Shown here: positions 58,273 through 64,000 of the stretch, piece by piece
Layout of the letters: every line of letters begins with the position of its first letter
Position numbering within the stretch: the first letter of the stretch is position 1
Program-made: the position numbers and the translations under genes
Notes under the pieces: generated by a model
What the model was told of the DNA's origin: nothing
Database searches by the model: none
The model's input: only the letters and a program-made list of their open reading frames with translations
NCBI RefSeq assembly: GCF_014303395.1
Contig: NZ_CP060298.1
Location: 4,855,001 to 4,919,000 of the forward strand
DNA length: 64,000 nt
Reading direction: 5' to 3'
DNA from: Nakamurella sp. PAMC28650
GTDB lineage: Bacteria > Actinomycetota > Actinomycetes > Mycobacteriales > Nakamurellaceae

Positions 58273-59885
58273 CAGGACTCCTTGGGATCGTGGTGGTCGA
58301 CGCCGGTGGTGGGTGCAGCACCGAGAACGGGTGCGATCGCACCGAGAACAGCATGCCGGGCCAGCAGGTCGACGACGGCGTCGATCTCCGGGCCGAGATG
58401 ACGATCGGGGCCGGGCCCGGCCACGACGGTGCGGACCAGATCACGGACGGCGCCGGTCACGGGGCTCGGCTGCAACGGCGCCCGAAAATCCAGAGCCCTT
58501 GCTGCCGTGAGGATCTCAACGGCAAGTACCCGCCGCAGACCGTCCACCGCCCGGCGCAGCTTGCGGCCGGCATGCCACCCGAGGGAGACGTGGTCCTCCT
58601 GCATCGCCGACGACGGGATCGAGTCGACCGAGGCCGGAACGGCGAGCCGCTTGAGCTCGGCGACGATACCGGCCTGGGTGTACTGGGCGATCATGTGGCC
58701 GGAGTCGACGCCGACCTCGTAGGCCAGGAACGGCGGCAACCCGTGCGACCGGTGGGCATCGAGCATCCGGTCGGTCCGGCGCTCGGCGATGTTCGCGACG
58801 TCGGCGACGGAGATGGCCAGGAAATCCAGGACGGCCGCCACCGGAGCACCGTGGAAGTTTCCGTTGGACTCGACCCGGCCGTCGCTGAGCACCACCGGAT
58901 TGTCGATGGCGCTGGCCAGTTCCCGGTCGGCGATCCGCGCGGCGTGATCGACGGTGTCGCGGGCCGCGCCGTGCACGGCGGGGGTGCAGCGCAGCGAGTA
59001 GGCATCCTGGACCCTGGTGTCCTCCGGGCCGGCATGCGAGGCGACGATCGGAGAACCGGCCAGGGCTGCGGCCATCCGGGCTGCGCTGATGCCCTGGCCG
59101 AGTTGCGGCCGCAGGGCGTGCAACTCGGCGGCGAAGACCCGGTCCGTGCCCAGCAGCGCTTCGACGGACATCGCGGCCGACACATCGGCCACATCCAGAA
59201 GTTCCCCGATGTCGGCCAACCCCATCAGCAGCATGCCGAGCATTCCGTCGGTGCCGTTGATCAGTGCCAGGCCCTCCTTCTCGGCCAGCACCACCGGCGT
59301 CAGGCCCGCTGCGGCCAGGGCGACCGCAGCCGTCACGAGTTCACCGGTCGAGTCGTTCACCATGCCCTCGCCGGTCAGCGCGAGGGCCACGGCGGACAAC
59401 GGCGCCAGATCGCCGGAGCAGCCGAGGGATCCGTACTCGGGCACCACCGGCGTGATCCCGGCGTTGAGCAAACCGGCATAGGCCAGCGCGGTGGCGGGCC
59501 GGATGCCCGTGCGTCCGGTGGCCAACGTCGAGAGGCGGAGCAGCATCAGGCCTCTGACCACCTCGACCTCGACCGGCGTGCCGCTGCCGGCGGCGTGCGA
59601 ACGGATCAGCGAACTCTGGAGCGCGGCCCGCCGGTCGGCGGAGATGTGTTGGGTGGCCAGCGCTCCGAAGCCGGTGGAGATCCCGTAGTGCGGCACGGAG
59701 TCGCCTGCCAGGGCGTCGATGACGGCGCGCGTTCTGGCGATCTCGGTCAGTGCTTCCGGTTCGATGACGACCTGTCGACCCTCTCGGGCCACCGCAACCA
59801 GCTCGGCCGCGGAGACCGGACCGACACCGACCGCAACCGGGTGACGGGTGTCGGAGGGCAGGACGGCGGTCGGGGAGGAGTTCAC
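58272..59885 (-). CDS. hutH: Histidine ammonia-lyase HutH
   Basis: A 537-residue protein, taken from GTG 59885; upstream codons are Arg-rich and unsupported. The MIO-forming site reads [14 protein letters not shown], i.e. Cys-Ser-Gly, as in the Streptomyces-type enzymes rather than the classic Ala-Ser-Gly. [13 protein letters not shown] [11 protein letters not shown] and [20 protein letters not shown], and [12 protein letters not shown] are all present. It deaminates histidine to urocanate. It is the first gene of the hut operon, transcribed divergently from the IclR regulator, with a 20-bp palindrome between them. Confidence 0.96.
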   Translation of the reverse strand: MNSSPTAVLPSDTRHPVAVGVGPVSAAELVAVAREGRQVVIEPEALTEIARTRAVIDALAGDSVPHYGISTGFGALATQHISADRRAALQSSLIRSHAAGSGTPVEVEVVRGLMLLRLSTLATGRTGIRPATALAYAGLLNAGITPVVPEYGSLGCSGDLAPLSAVALALTGEGMVNDSTGELVTAAVALAAAGLTPVVLAEKEGLALINGTDGMLGMLLMGLADIGELLDVADVSAAMSVEALLGTDRVFAAELHALRPQLGQGISAARMAAALAGSPIVASHAGPEDTRVQDAYSLRCTPAVHGAARDTVDHAARIADRELASAIDNPVVLSDGRVESNGNFHGAPVAAVLDFLAISVADVANIAERRTDRMLDAHRSHGLPPFLAYEVGVDSGHMIAQYTQAGIVAELKRLAVPASVDSIPSSAMQEDHVSLGWHAGRKLRRAVDGLRRVLAVEILTAARALDFRAPLQPSPVTGAVRDLVRTVVAGPGPDRHLGPEIDAVVDLLARHAVLGAIAPVLGAAPTTGVDHHDPKES

Positions 59886-59938
59886 CTGCTCATTGGATGC
59901 CCTGCGGCGTCGGCAGCGCGAGGCCCGGAACCGGGTTG

Positions 59939-59958
59939 CTGTCCGGTATACCGGACAG
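59939..59958. promoter_or_regulatory. Perfect 20-bp palindrome, probable IclR operator of the hut operon
   Basis: CTGTCCGGTATACCGGACAG is a perfect 20-base dyad located 53 bases upstream of the hutH GTG and directly adjacent to the iclR GTG (59959). It is the only strong symmetric site in this 73-base divergent gap, so it is the likely target of the IclR protein for both promoters. Confidence 0.78.
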
Positions 59959-60786
59959 GTGCATCCACTCGTCATCTCCGATCCGAAGCCGACCGTCGAA
60001 ACGGGGCCGGCTCCGGCCCTGCGCCGCGGGCTGGCCGTCCTGCGTTTGTTGGCGAGCCGGCCGTCGCCGGTCTCCGCCGGGGCCATCGCGCGCGATCTCG
60101 GTCTCCCGAGATCGACGACCTACGAACTGCTCACCGAACTGGCGGCGGCCGGCTTCGCGGTGCACCTGCCGGCCGAGCGACGCTGGGGTCTCGGTGTCGG
60201 TGCGTTCGAGATCGGCACCGCCTATCTGCGGTCGGAGCCGTTGGAGCGGCTGAGCCGCCCCATCCTGACCAGGCTGGCCGGGATCACGCGGGCCACCGCA
60301 CACCTGGGGGTGCTGCACGGCTCGCAGATGTTGTACCTGGCCAAGGAGAAGCCGGCCGGACCTTCGGTCACGCTCGTCACCGACGTCGGCATCCGGCTGC
60401 CGGCGGCGCTGACGGCCACCGGTCTGTCGATCCTGGCGATGCTGCCGTCCGGCCAGGTCAGGGCGTTGTTCCCGGAACGTTCCTCGTTCGTCGACCGGAC
60501 CGGGCGTGGCCCGGCCAACCTCCCGGACCTGCGGTCCAGACTGGCGCAGGTGCGCCGAGCGGGATGGGCGCAGGAGGACTGCCAGATCACCGCCGGCGCC
60601 GCCTCCGTCGCGGCCGCCGTCTTCGACCACAACGCCATGCCGATCGCCGCGATCGGGATCACCGTGGCCCACCGGTGCCCCGAGCCGGCCTCGATGACTC
60701 CGACCTGCAACTTCGAGCATCTCGTCGAACCGGTGACGCTGGCCGTCGGCGCGCTCACCGCCGCCATCGGCGGGCGGAGCCGCTGA
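59959..60786 (+). CDS. IclR family transcriptional regulator (hut)
   Basis: A 275-residue protein from GTG 59959, directly behind the palindrome; the frame is open upstream to 59848 but that part is hutH antisense and Arg-rich. The winged helix reads ALRRGLAVLRLLASRPSPVS then AGAIARDLGLPRSTTYELL. The effector domain has TRATAHLGVLHG, LPAALTATGLSILAMLP and GWAQEDCQITAG. IclR proteins typically bind a pathway metabolite, here perhaps urocanate or formylglutamate, and control the adjacent catabolic operon. With no leader between operator and start, leaderless translation or a later start is likely. Confidence 0.9.
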   Translation: MHPLVISDPKPTVETGPAPALRRGLAVLRLLASRPSPVSAGAIARDLGLPRSTTYELLTELAAAGFAVHLPAERRWGLGVGAFEIGTAYLRSEPLERLSRPILTRLAGITRATAHLGVLHGSQMLYLAKEKPAGPSVTLVTDVGIRLPAALTATGLSILAMLPSGQVRALFPERSSFVDRTGRGPANLPDLRSRLAQVRRAGWAQEDCQITAGAASVAAAVFDHNAMPIAAIGITVAHRCPEPASMTPTCNFEHLVEPVTLAVGALTAAIGGRSR

Positions 60787-60855
60787 CGCCGACCCAGCCC
60801 AACACCCCTGATCCGAGGATCCGCCGCGCCGGGACCCCCGGGACCTCCGGGACCC

Positions 60856-61152
60856 TCAGTCGACCAACCCGGCAGCGGCGATGTCGATCTGCCGGGCCAG
60901 CGAGAAGTCCTTCCCGGTCAGGCCGCCCGCGTCGTGGGTGCTCAGCGACAGGTTCACCCTGTCGTAGCGGATGTCGATGTCCGGGTGGTGGCCCGCGGAC
61001 TCGGCCAGTGCCCCGACTGCGTTCACGAAGGCGAGCGCGCCGACGAAGCTGCCCGCCCGGAACGAGCCGTGGATCTCGCTCGCCACCCGTGTCCAGCGGG
61101 GCACGCCGCCCAGTTCGTCGTCGATCTGGTGGTCGGTCAGGAGGTCCGTCAT
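60856..61152 (-). CDS. 4a-hydroxytetrahydrobiopterin dehydratase (PCD/DCoH-like)
   Basis: A 98-residue protein from ATG 61152. The PCD signature is SAGHHPDIDIRYDRVNLSL, with the two catalytic histidines, and HDAGGLTGKDFSLARQI at the C-terminus. It dehydrates the 4a-carbinolamine of tetrahydropterin; no aromatic amino-acid hydroxylase gene is in the window. The ATG lies right after AAGG, so GTG 61161 may be the true start. Confidence 0.88.
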   Translation of the reverse strand: MTDLLTDHQIDDELGGVPRWTRVASEIHGSFRAGSFVGALAFVNAVGALAESAGHHPDIDIRYDRVNLSLSTHDAGGLTGKDFSLARQIDIAAAGLVD

Positions 61153-61234
61153 CCTTCTCACGCTCGCCCCAACTTTCGCCGCAGTCAAGACCGGTACTCG
61201 GCCGCCGAAGTCCGGACCTCTAGGCTCCTGCGAT

Positions 61235-61831
61235 ATGCAGGTACGAGAACTCGCCGTCCCCGGCGCCTTTGAATTCACACCGGTCCAGCACGGCGACGAC
61301 CGCGGGCTCTTCCTCGAATGGTTCAAGGTCGACCGTCTCCGCAGCGTGACCGGCCATCCGCTCGAGTTGGCCCAGGCGAACATGTCGGTCTCCAAGGCCG
61401 GCAGCCTGCGTGGCATCCACTTCGCCGACGTCCCGCCCGGACAGGCGAAATATGTCACCTGCCCGGCGGGTGCCGTCCTCGACTTCATCGTCGATCTGCG
61501 GGTCGGATCGCCGACCTTCGGTGCGGTCGACACCGTCCGGCTGGACGGCGTCGATCGTCGGGCGGTGTACTTGTCCGAGGGACTCGGGCACGGCTTCCTG
61601 GCCCTGGAAGACGGTTCGACCCTCACCTACCTGTGCTCCACCGGCTACGCCCCCGGACGCGAACACGCGGTCTACCCGCTGGATCCGGCGCTGCACCTCG
61701 ACCTGCCGAAGGGAATGGAGTTCGTCCTCTCGGACAAGGACCAGGCAGCGCCGAGCCTGGCCGAGGCCATCGAGACAAATCTGCTCCCGACCTGGGCATC
61801 CTGCCGGGACCACATCGCAACTCTGTCCTGA
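61235..61831 (+). CDS. dTDP-4-dehydrorhamnose 3,5-epimerase-like (RmlC/RfbC)
   Basis: A 198-residue cupin protein from ATG 61235. RmlC features are FTPVQHGDDRGLFLEWFK, the catalytic His in GSLRGIHFAD, QAKYVTCPAGAVLDFIVDLR and SEGLGHGFLALED. The family epimerises C3 and C5 of dTDP-4-keto-6-deoxyglucose on the way to dTDP-rhamnose. No rmlA, B or D is adjacent, so a related sugar epimerase is possible. Confidence 0.88.
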   Translation: MQVRELAVPGAFEFTPVQHGDDRGLFLEWFKVDRLRSVTGHPLELAQANMSVSKAGSLRGIHFADVPPGQAKYVTCPAGAVLDFIVDLRVGSPTFGAVDTVRLDGVDRRAVYLSEGLGHGFLALEDGSTLTYLCSTGYAPGREHAVYPLDPALHLDLPKGMEFVLSDKDQAAPSLAEAIETNLLPTWASCRDHIATLS

Positions 61832-61842
61832 GGGAGGCGTCG

Positions 61843-62511
61843 ATGCGCTCGCGAATCGCCCTGATCCGGCACGGCCAGACGACCTGGAGCGCCAGCGGAC
61901 AGCACACCTCGGTGACCGATCTGGACCTGACCGCCGAGGGAGAGCAGCAGGCTCGAACGGTGGCCTCGCTGCTGACCGGGTTGCGATTGGATCCGCAGAC
62001 GGTCTGGAGCAGCCCCCGCATGCGGGCCAGACGGACGGCCGAACTGGCCGGCCTGGTGGTGGACGAGGTCGTGCCGGATCTGGCCGAGTGGAACTACGGC
62101 GAGTACGAGGGCATCACCAGCACGCAGATCCACGTGGGCCGGCCCGGCTGGAGCATCTTCACCGACGGAGCCCCCGGCGGCGAGACGCCGGAGCAGGTCG
62201 CCGACCGGGCCGACCGGGTGCTGGCCGCGGCACGCGACGCGCTCGCCGACGGGGATGTGGCGCTGGTCTGCCACGGCCACATGTCCCGGGTGCTGGCCGT
62301 CCGGTGGGTGGATCTGCCGATCACCGCCGGAGGCCTGATCCTGATGGATCCGGCTGCGGTCACCGTGCTCGGCGACTACCACGGCAAGCCGTGCATCGAG
62401 CACGCCAACGTCGTCCCCTTCAGCCCGTCGTCCGCCCCGGCGGCACCCACCACTGCTGCCGCACCCATCGCCGCCTCAGGACCGGGACATGCAGGACCGG
62501 GACATGCCTGA
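61843..62511 (+). CDS. Histidine phosphatase (phosphoglycerate-mutase-like) family protein
   Basis: A 222-residue protein from ATG 61843. The phosphohistidine motif is LIRHGQTTW (residues 8-16) with the second His in VALVCHGHMSRVLA. SSPRMRARRTAELA and EWNYGEYEG are typical of the broad-specificity branch. It dephosphorylates small phosphate esters; the substrate is unknown. The C-terminal tail is Ala/Pro-rich and ends with a duplicated GPGHA from a 15-bp repeat. It is co-transcribed with the GNAT gene, which overlaps it. Confidence 0.88.
   Translation: MRSRIALIRHGQTTWSASGQHTSVTDLDLTAEGEQQARTVASLLTGLRLDPQTVWSSPRMRARRTAELAGLVVDEVVPDLAEWNYGEYEGITSTQIHVGRPGWSIFTDGAPGGETPEQVADRADRVLAAARDALADGDVALVCHGHMSRVLAVRWVDLPITAGGLILMDPAAVTVLGDYHGKPCIEHANVVPFSPSSAPAAPTTAAAPIAASGPGHAGPGHA
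62477..62506 (+). repeat. 15-bp duplication carrying ribosome site and start codon
   Basis: CAGGACCGGGACATG occurs twice in a row (62477-62491 and 62492-62506). Each copy contains AGGA at the right distance before an ATG, and the two ATGs (62489, 62504) are in the same frame. This gives the GNAT gene two equivalent starts and the phosphatase a duplicated tail. Confidence 0.92.
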
Positions 62512-62992
62512 CGCCAGGGTGCGGGCCGCGGCGATCGGCGACGTCGACCGCATCGTCGAACTGGTCTACGAGCTCGCCGCGTACGAGAAGCTCGTCGAGC
62601 AATGCCATCTCACCTCGGAATTACTGCACGACTCGCTCTTCGGCGACGCACCGGCCGTGTTCGGCCACGTGGCAGAGGCCGACGGTGTGGTGGTCGGCTA
62701 CACGCTGCACTTCCTGAACTACTCGACCTGGGAGGGGGTGCACGGGATCTACCTCGAGGACCTGTACGTGCAGCCGGACCGACGCGGTACCGGACTCGGC
62801 AAGGCCCTGTTGCTCAATCTGGCCGAGATCGCCGTGCGCAGGGGCTACGCCAGGGTCGAGTGGTCGGTGCTCGATTGGAACGAACCATCGATCCGCTTCT
62901 ACGAAGCCCTCGGAGCGGTCGGGATGGACGGCTGGACCGTCTTCCGGCTCACCGGTCCGGCTCTGGCCCGAACAGGGAGGGGAACCGGCTGA
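62489..62992 (+). CDS. GNAT family N-acetyltransferase
   Basis: A 167-residue protein (162 residues from the second ATG 62504). The acetyl-CoA loop is LYVQPDRRGTGLGKALLLNL and the C-terminal strand EWSVLDWNEPSIRFYEALGA is typical. The N-terminal VRAAAIGDVDRIVELVYELA matches the diamine-acetyltransferase-like group, so amine acetylation is plausible. It overlaps the phosphatase 3' end by 8-23 bases and the convergent membrane-protein gene by 44 bases. Confidence 0.9.
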   Translation: MQDRDMPDARVRAAAIGDVDRIVELVYELAAYEKLVEQCHLTSELLHDSLFGDAPAVFGHVAEADGVVVGYTLHFLNYSTWEGVHGIYLEDLYVQPDRRGTGLGKALLLNLAEIAVRRGYARVEWSVLDWNEPSIRFYEALGAVGMDGWTVFRLTGPALARTGRGTG

Positions 62993-63386
62993 TCCATTCG
63001 TTGGCCGGTCTGGTGACCAGCAGCCCGCCGGTGACCGCCGCCACCGCGATCAGTGCGATCCCCCAGCCCACCCGGCCACTCGGCACCGCGAGGTAGTAGC
63101 CCACTGCCGCCACCACGATCTGCACGACGATCGTCGGTGTCCGGCCCCAGCGCCGGCCCTTGAGCAGTCCCAGCCCGCACAGGACCATGGCCGCGGCCAG
63201 CACGACGTAGTAGGCGGCCTGGGCGAGCAACTGCCCCAGTGCCGCTGAGTTCCCCAGCCCGGAGACGACGATCAGGACGGCGAGCACCACCACCGCGACG
63301 GCCTCCGCGCAGACGAGCAGCCCGGCCGCGGCGACCTGCCTCGGTGGCGGGATGATGGTGGGCCCGGGTCCGGGTGCTGAGGTCAC
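62949..63386 (-). CDS. Small integral membrane protein
   Basis: A 145-residue protein from GTG 63386. After a Pro-rich N-terminus (~1-20) four hydrophobic helices are seen: AAGLLVCAEAVAVVVLAVLI, LAQAAYYVVLAAAMVLCGLG, IVVQIVVAAVGYYLAV, and GWGIALIAVAAVTGGLLV. No motif is recognisable. It is divergent from the diacylglycerol kinase gene, an arrangement seen in other actinobacteria, and its 3' end overlaps the convergent GNAT gene. Confidence 0.75.
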   Translation of the reverse strand: MTSAPGPGPTIIPPPRQVAAAGLLVCAEAVAVVVLAVLIVVSGLGNSAALGQLLAQAAYYVVLAAAMVLCGLGLLKGRRWGRTPTIVVQIVVAAVGYYLAVPSGRVGWGIALIAVAAVTGGLLVTRPANEWISRFPSLFGPEPDR

Positions 63387-63477
63387 GAAGTCCAGATTAC
63401 CGGGGGTCAACGCACCGCGGCGGATGGCACCACGGCCACCTGCCCACCGGCCGCTGCACCACGTAGGCTGCCCGACG

Positions 63478-64000
63478 ATGCGCGCCATGATGATCGTCAA
63501 CCCCCACGCGACCGCCACCACCGAACGCCGACGCGACCTGCTGGCGCACGCACTCGCCGCCGAGGTGCGACTGGTGGTGGCCCAGACGACGGGTCGGGGC
63601 CACGCAGCGGAGCTTGCCGCCAAGGCCGTCGAGGGTGGTGCGGAGCTGATCGTCGCGCACGGCGGGGACGGCACCGTGAACGAGGTGGTCAACGGCATCA
63701 TGGCCGCGAACGCCGGTCGGCAGGCCCCCATGCTGGCCGTCCTGCCCGGCGGTTCGACCAACGTCTTCGCCCGCGCAATGGGGATGGATCCGGATCCGGT
63801 CCTGGCCACCGAGCAGATCCTGGAGGCGCTCATCGTCCGGCAGCCGCCCCGCACGATCTCGCTGGGGCGGGTGGACGAGCGGTACTTCACCTTCAACGCC
63901 GGAATGGGTCTGGATGCTGAGGTGGTCGAGGCCGTGGAGGACCTGCGGGCCACCGGCCGGGCCATCTCGAACATGCTGCACGTCCGCAAGGCCATCGCGC
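63478..64000 (+). CDS. Diacylglycerol kinase family lipid kinase (3' partial)
   Basis: The frame opens at ATG 63478 and runs through the right edge, so only the first 174 residues are seen. The family motif VAHGGDGTVNEVVNGI (about residue 57-74) and the following LPGGSTNVFARAMGMD are diagnostic of DAGK/YegS-type kinases, as is the N-terminal MMIVNPHAT. It would phosphorylate diacylglycerol or a related lipid with ATP at the membrane. The rest of the catalytic domain lies outside the window. Confidence 0.93.
   Translation, partial: MRAMMIVNPHATATTERRRDLLAHALAAEVRLVVAQTTGRGHAAELAAKAVEGGAELIVAHGGDGTVNEVVNGIMAANAGRQAPMLAVLPGGSTNVFARAMGMDPDPVLATEQILEALIVRQPPRTISLGRVDERYFTFNAGMGLDAEVVEAVEDLRATGRAISNMLHVRKAIA

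Noticed and set aside
58290-61223. 977-residue plus-strand frame across hutH and iclR
   Set aside because: Antisense of hutH, then out-of-frame over iclR; low complexity and Arg/Gly-rich.

Overview
The window is high-GC chromosomal DNA from an actinobacterium, probably an environmental or soil member. Several features point to this: the gene order etfB-etfA-acyltransferase pair-iscS-mnmA-MetE-like-ligA, which as I recall it matches Mycobacterium; a fused 2-oxoglutarate decarboxylase/dehydrogenase (kgd); an HspR-type HAIR element before lon; a cobalamin riboswitch before cobN; and heavy use of GTG starts with 4-bp stop/start overlaps. I cannot fix the genus from sequence alone; a Nakamurella-like organism is possible but unproven. 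I saw no prophage, insertion sequence, CRISPR array, rRNA or tRNA gene.

Bases 1-10.1 kb are catabolic. They hold the end of a LigB-type extradiol dioxygenase, a SnoaL-like protein coupled to a MarR regulator with a strong palindromic operator, a Zn alcohol dehydrogenase plus aldehyde dehydrogenase pair, and a LacI-regulated CUT1 sugar importer (binding lipoprotein and two permeases, no ATPase) ending in an intracellular GH32/GH68-like glycosidase. A PAS-GGDEF diguanylate cyclase follows, then about 1 kb of poorly coding, repeat-bearing DNA. Next come a VOC/HxlR operon with its operator, lon under a HAIR box, and an AlkA-like glycosylase.

Bases 17-35.6 kb are mostly housekeeping and cofactor genes: a B12 riboswitch and cobN, a LysR/MFS divergent pair, cobQ directly behind ligA, a PPOX-family protein, and the minus-strand block etfB-etfA-olsB-like-olsA-like-(small ORF)-iscS-mnmA-MetE-like. 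Two small genes lie head to head inside this block at 31.15-31.61 kb. The etfAB genes have codon usage very unlike all their neighbours.

Bases 35.8-52.6 kb hold a nucleoside hydrolase, a cytosine-deaminase-like enzyme, an exonuclease/endonuclease/phosphatase-family protein, a phytoene-desaturase-like oxidoreductase, a Tyr/Pro-rich DUF4190 protein, a fused heterodimer-type ABC exporter, a Uma2 nuclease, a glutaryl-CoA-dehydrogenase-like enzyme, kgd with a strong terminator, and an AbiEi/DUF559-type protein.

Bases 52.8-60.8 kb carry a complete histidine-utilisation operon, hutH-hutU-(M20 amidohydrolase)-hutF-hutI. Every junction is a 1-4 bp stop/start overlap. A divergent IclR regulator is separated from it by a perfect 20-bp palindrome. 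No hutG is present, and the M20 enzyme occupies the place where a formylglutamate deformylase is needed. The window ends with a pterin carbinolamine dehydratase, an RmlC-like epimerase, a histidine phosphatase, a GNAT acetyltransferase whose start has been duplicated, a small membrane protein, and the beginning of a diacylglycerol-kinase-family gene.
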